A stretch of DNA of 64,000 nt, taken from positions 124,001 through 188,000 of the forward strand of contig NC_041777.1 of assembly GCF_900090045.1 (NCBI RefSeq). Reading direction: 5' to 3'. Position numbers and translations under genes: made by a program. Positions 63,901 to 64,000 of the stretch are shown here, one piece after another. The first letter of the stretch is position 1; each line of letters starts with the position of its first letter. Origin of the DNA: Plasmodium malariae. Its lineage: Eukaryota; Apicomplexa; Aconoidasida; Haemosporida; Plasmodiidae. The notes under the pieces are model-generated. The model was not told where the DNA came from. It saw only the letters and a list, made by a program, of their open reading frames with translations, and did no database searches.

Positions 63901-64000
63901 ACGAAAAGAAAATTATTTATTATCAAATACAAAATTTATTTAGGTCCATTCTAAAATTTAAAATAAATATAGTTCATAACCCATTTATTCAGTATTTCTA
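60998..64000 (+). CDS. Large Lys/Asn-rich protein with ING-like N-terminus, partial
   Basis: The ATG at 60,998 begins MYLFTHILDSYENTVKQLPE, similar to the N-terminal helix of ING (inhibitor of growth) proteins (YLxxYLDSIENLP). The same frame, after a TAA at 61,137 following a 14-A tract, continues with NTILKNFENI and KIIQMYNES. One base later the match resumes in the frame that stays open to the window end: NKCGKGKKRRLEINQICNES, corresponding to the second ING helix (Y..C.EL...K..LA.QI). So the ING-like domain needs two repairs. If they are real mutations, translation would start at ATG 61,200. The open frame is at least 933 codons: a basic Lys-rich part, 18 DINSSEIN repeats, an acidic part and an unrecognised Tyr/Phe/Leu-rich domain from about 62,690 onward. 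ING proteins bind modified histone H3 through a C-terminal PHD finger, which would lie beyond the window. ING assignment tentative; gene reality strong. Confidence 0.6.
61809..62240 (+). repeat. 24-base tandem repeat, 18 copies, coding
   Basis: Exactly 18 units of 24 bases (consensus start AGCGAAATAAATGACATTAA), each encoding SEINDINS. Only the first and last units and a few AGT/AGC changes differ, so it is a recently expanded array. It is acidic and polar and probably unstructured. Confidence 0.95.

Overview
The window is about 77-80% A+T, with low-complexity Asn/Lys-rich proteins, short GT-AG introns and long poly(A)/poly(T) and (TA)n runs. Two-exon genes with a signal exon followed by an RxL export-like motif, a PHIST relic and a fam-l relic point to a Plasmodium chromosome end. 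The fam-l relic and the exported-protein layout fit P. malariae or a close relative best. P. ovale or an avian-malaria species cannot be excluded without a search.

Layout: bases 1 to about 36,000 are gene-poor subtelomere. They hold a fam-l pseudogene (minus strand, 4.0-4.9 kb), an exported-protein pseudogene (8.4-9.5 kb), and two intact two-exon exported membrane proteins (13.56-14.71 kb and 19.15-20.11 kb). A tandemly duplicated pair follows (25.9-26.8 kb, carrying a stop codon in the signal exon; 28.2-29.4 kb, carrying a 10-residue repeat array). A frameshifted PHIST relic lies at 35.2-36.0 kb. No telomere repeat is seen, so the chromosome end is outside the window.

From about 36.9 kb the content changes to conserved housekeeping genes: tRNA-Asn(GTT); an RCC1-repeat protein (minus); a CWC25-type splicing factor (plus); a five-exon gene on the minus strand (42.2-43.3 kb) that I reconstructed by hand; a very large TFIIIC B-block subunit (45.0-56.4 kb); a compact ubiquitin-specific protease (57.9-59.1 kb); and the 5' part of a gene that appears to begin with an ING-type helical domain (61.0 kb to the window end).

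The most interesting item is the 163-residue, five-exon gene. Its exons join in phase and encode a signal peptide, a basic leader and a C-terminal region resembling GatC, the small subunit of the Glu-tRNA(Gln) amidotransferase. As I recall the literature, the apicomplexan apicoplast enzyme is described as a GatA-GatB heterodimer without GatC, so this could be an overlooked third subunit. Also notable are two long A-tracts (20 and 25 A) inside the TFIIIC gene at which the reading frame changes, and a C2H2 zinc finger in the same protein.
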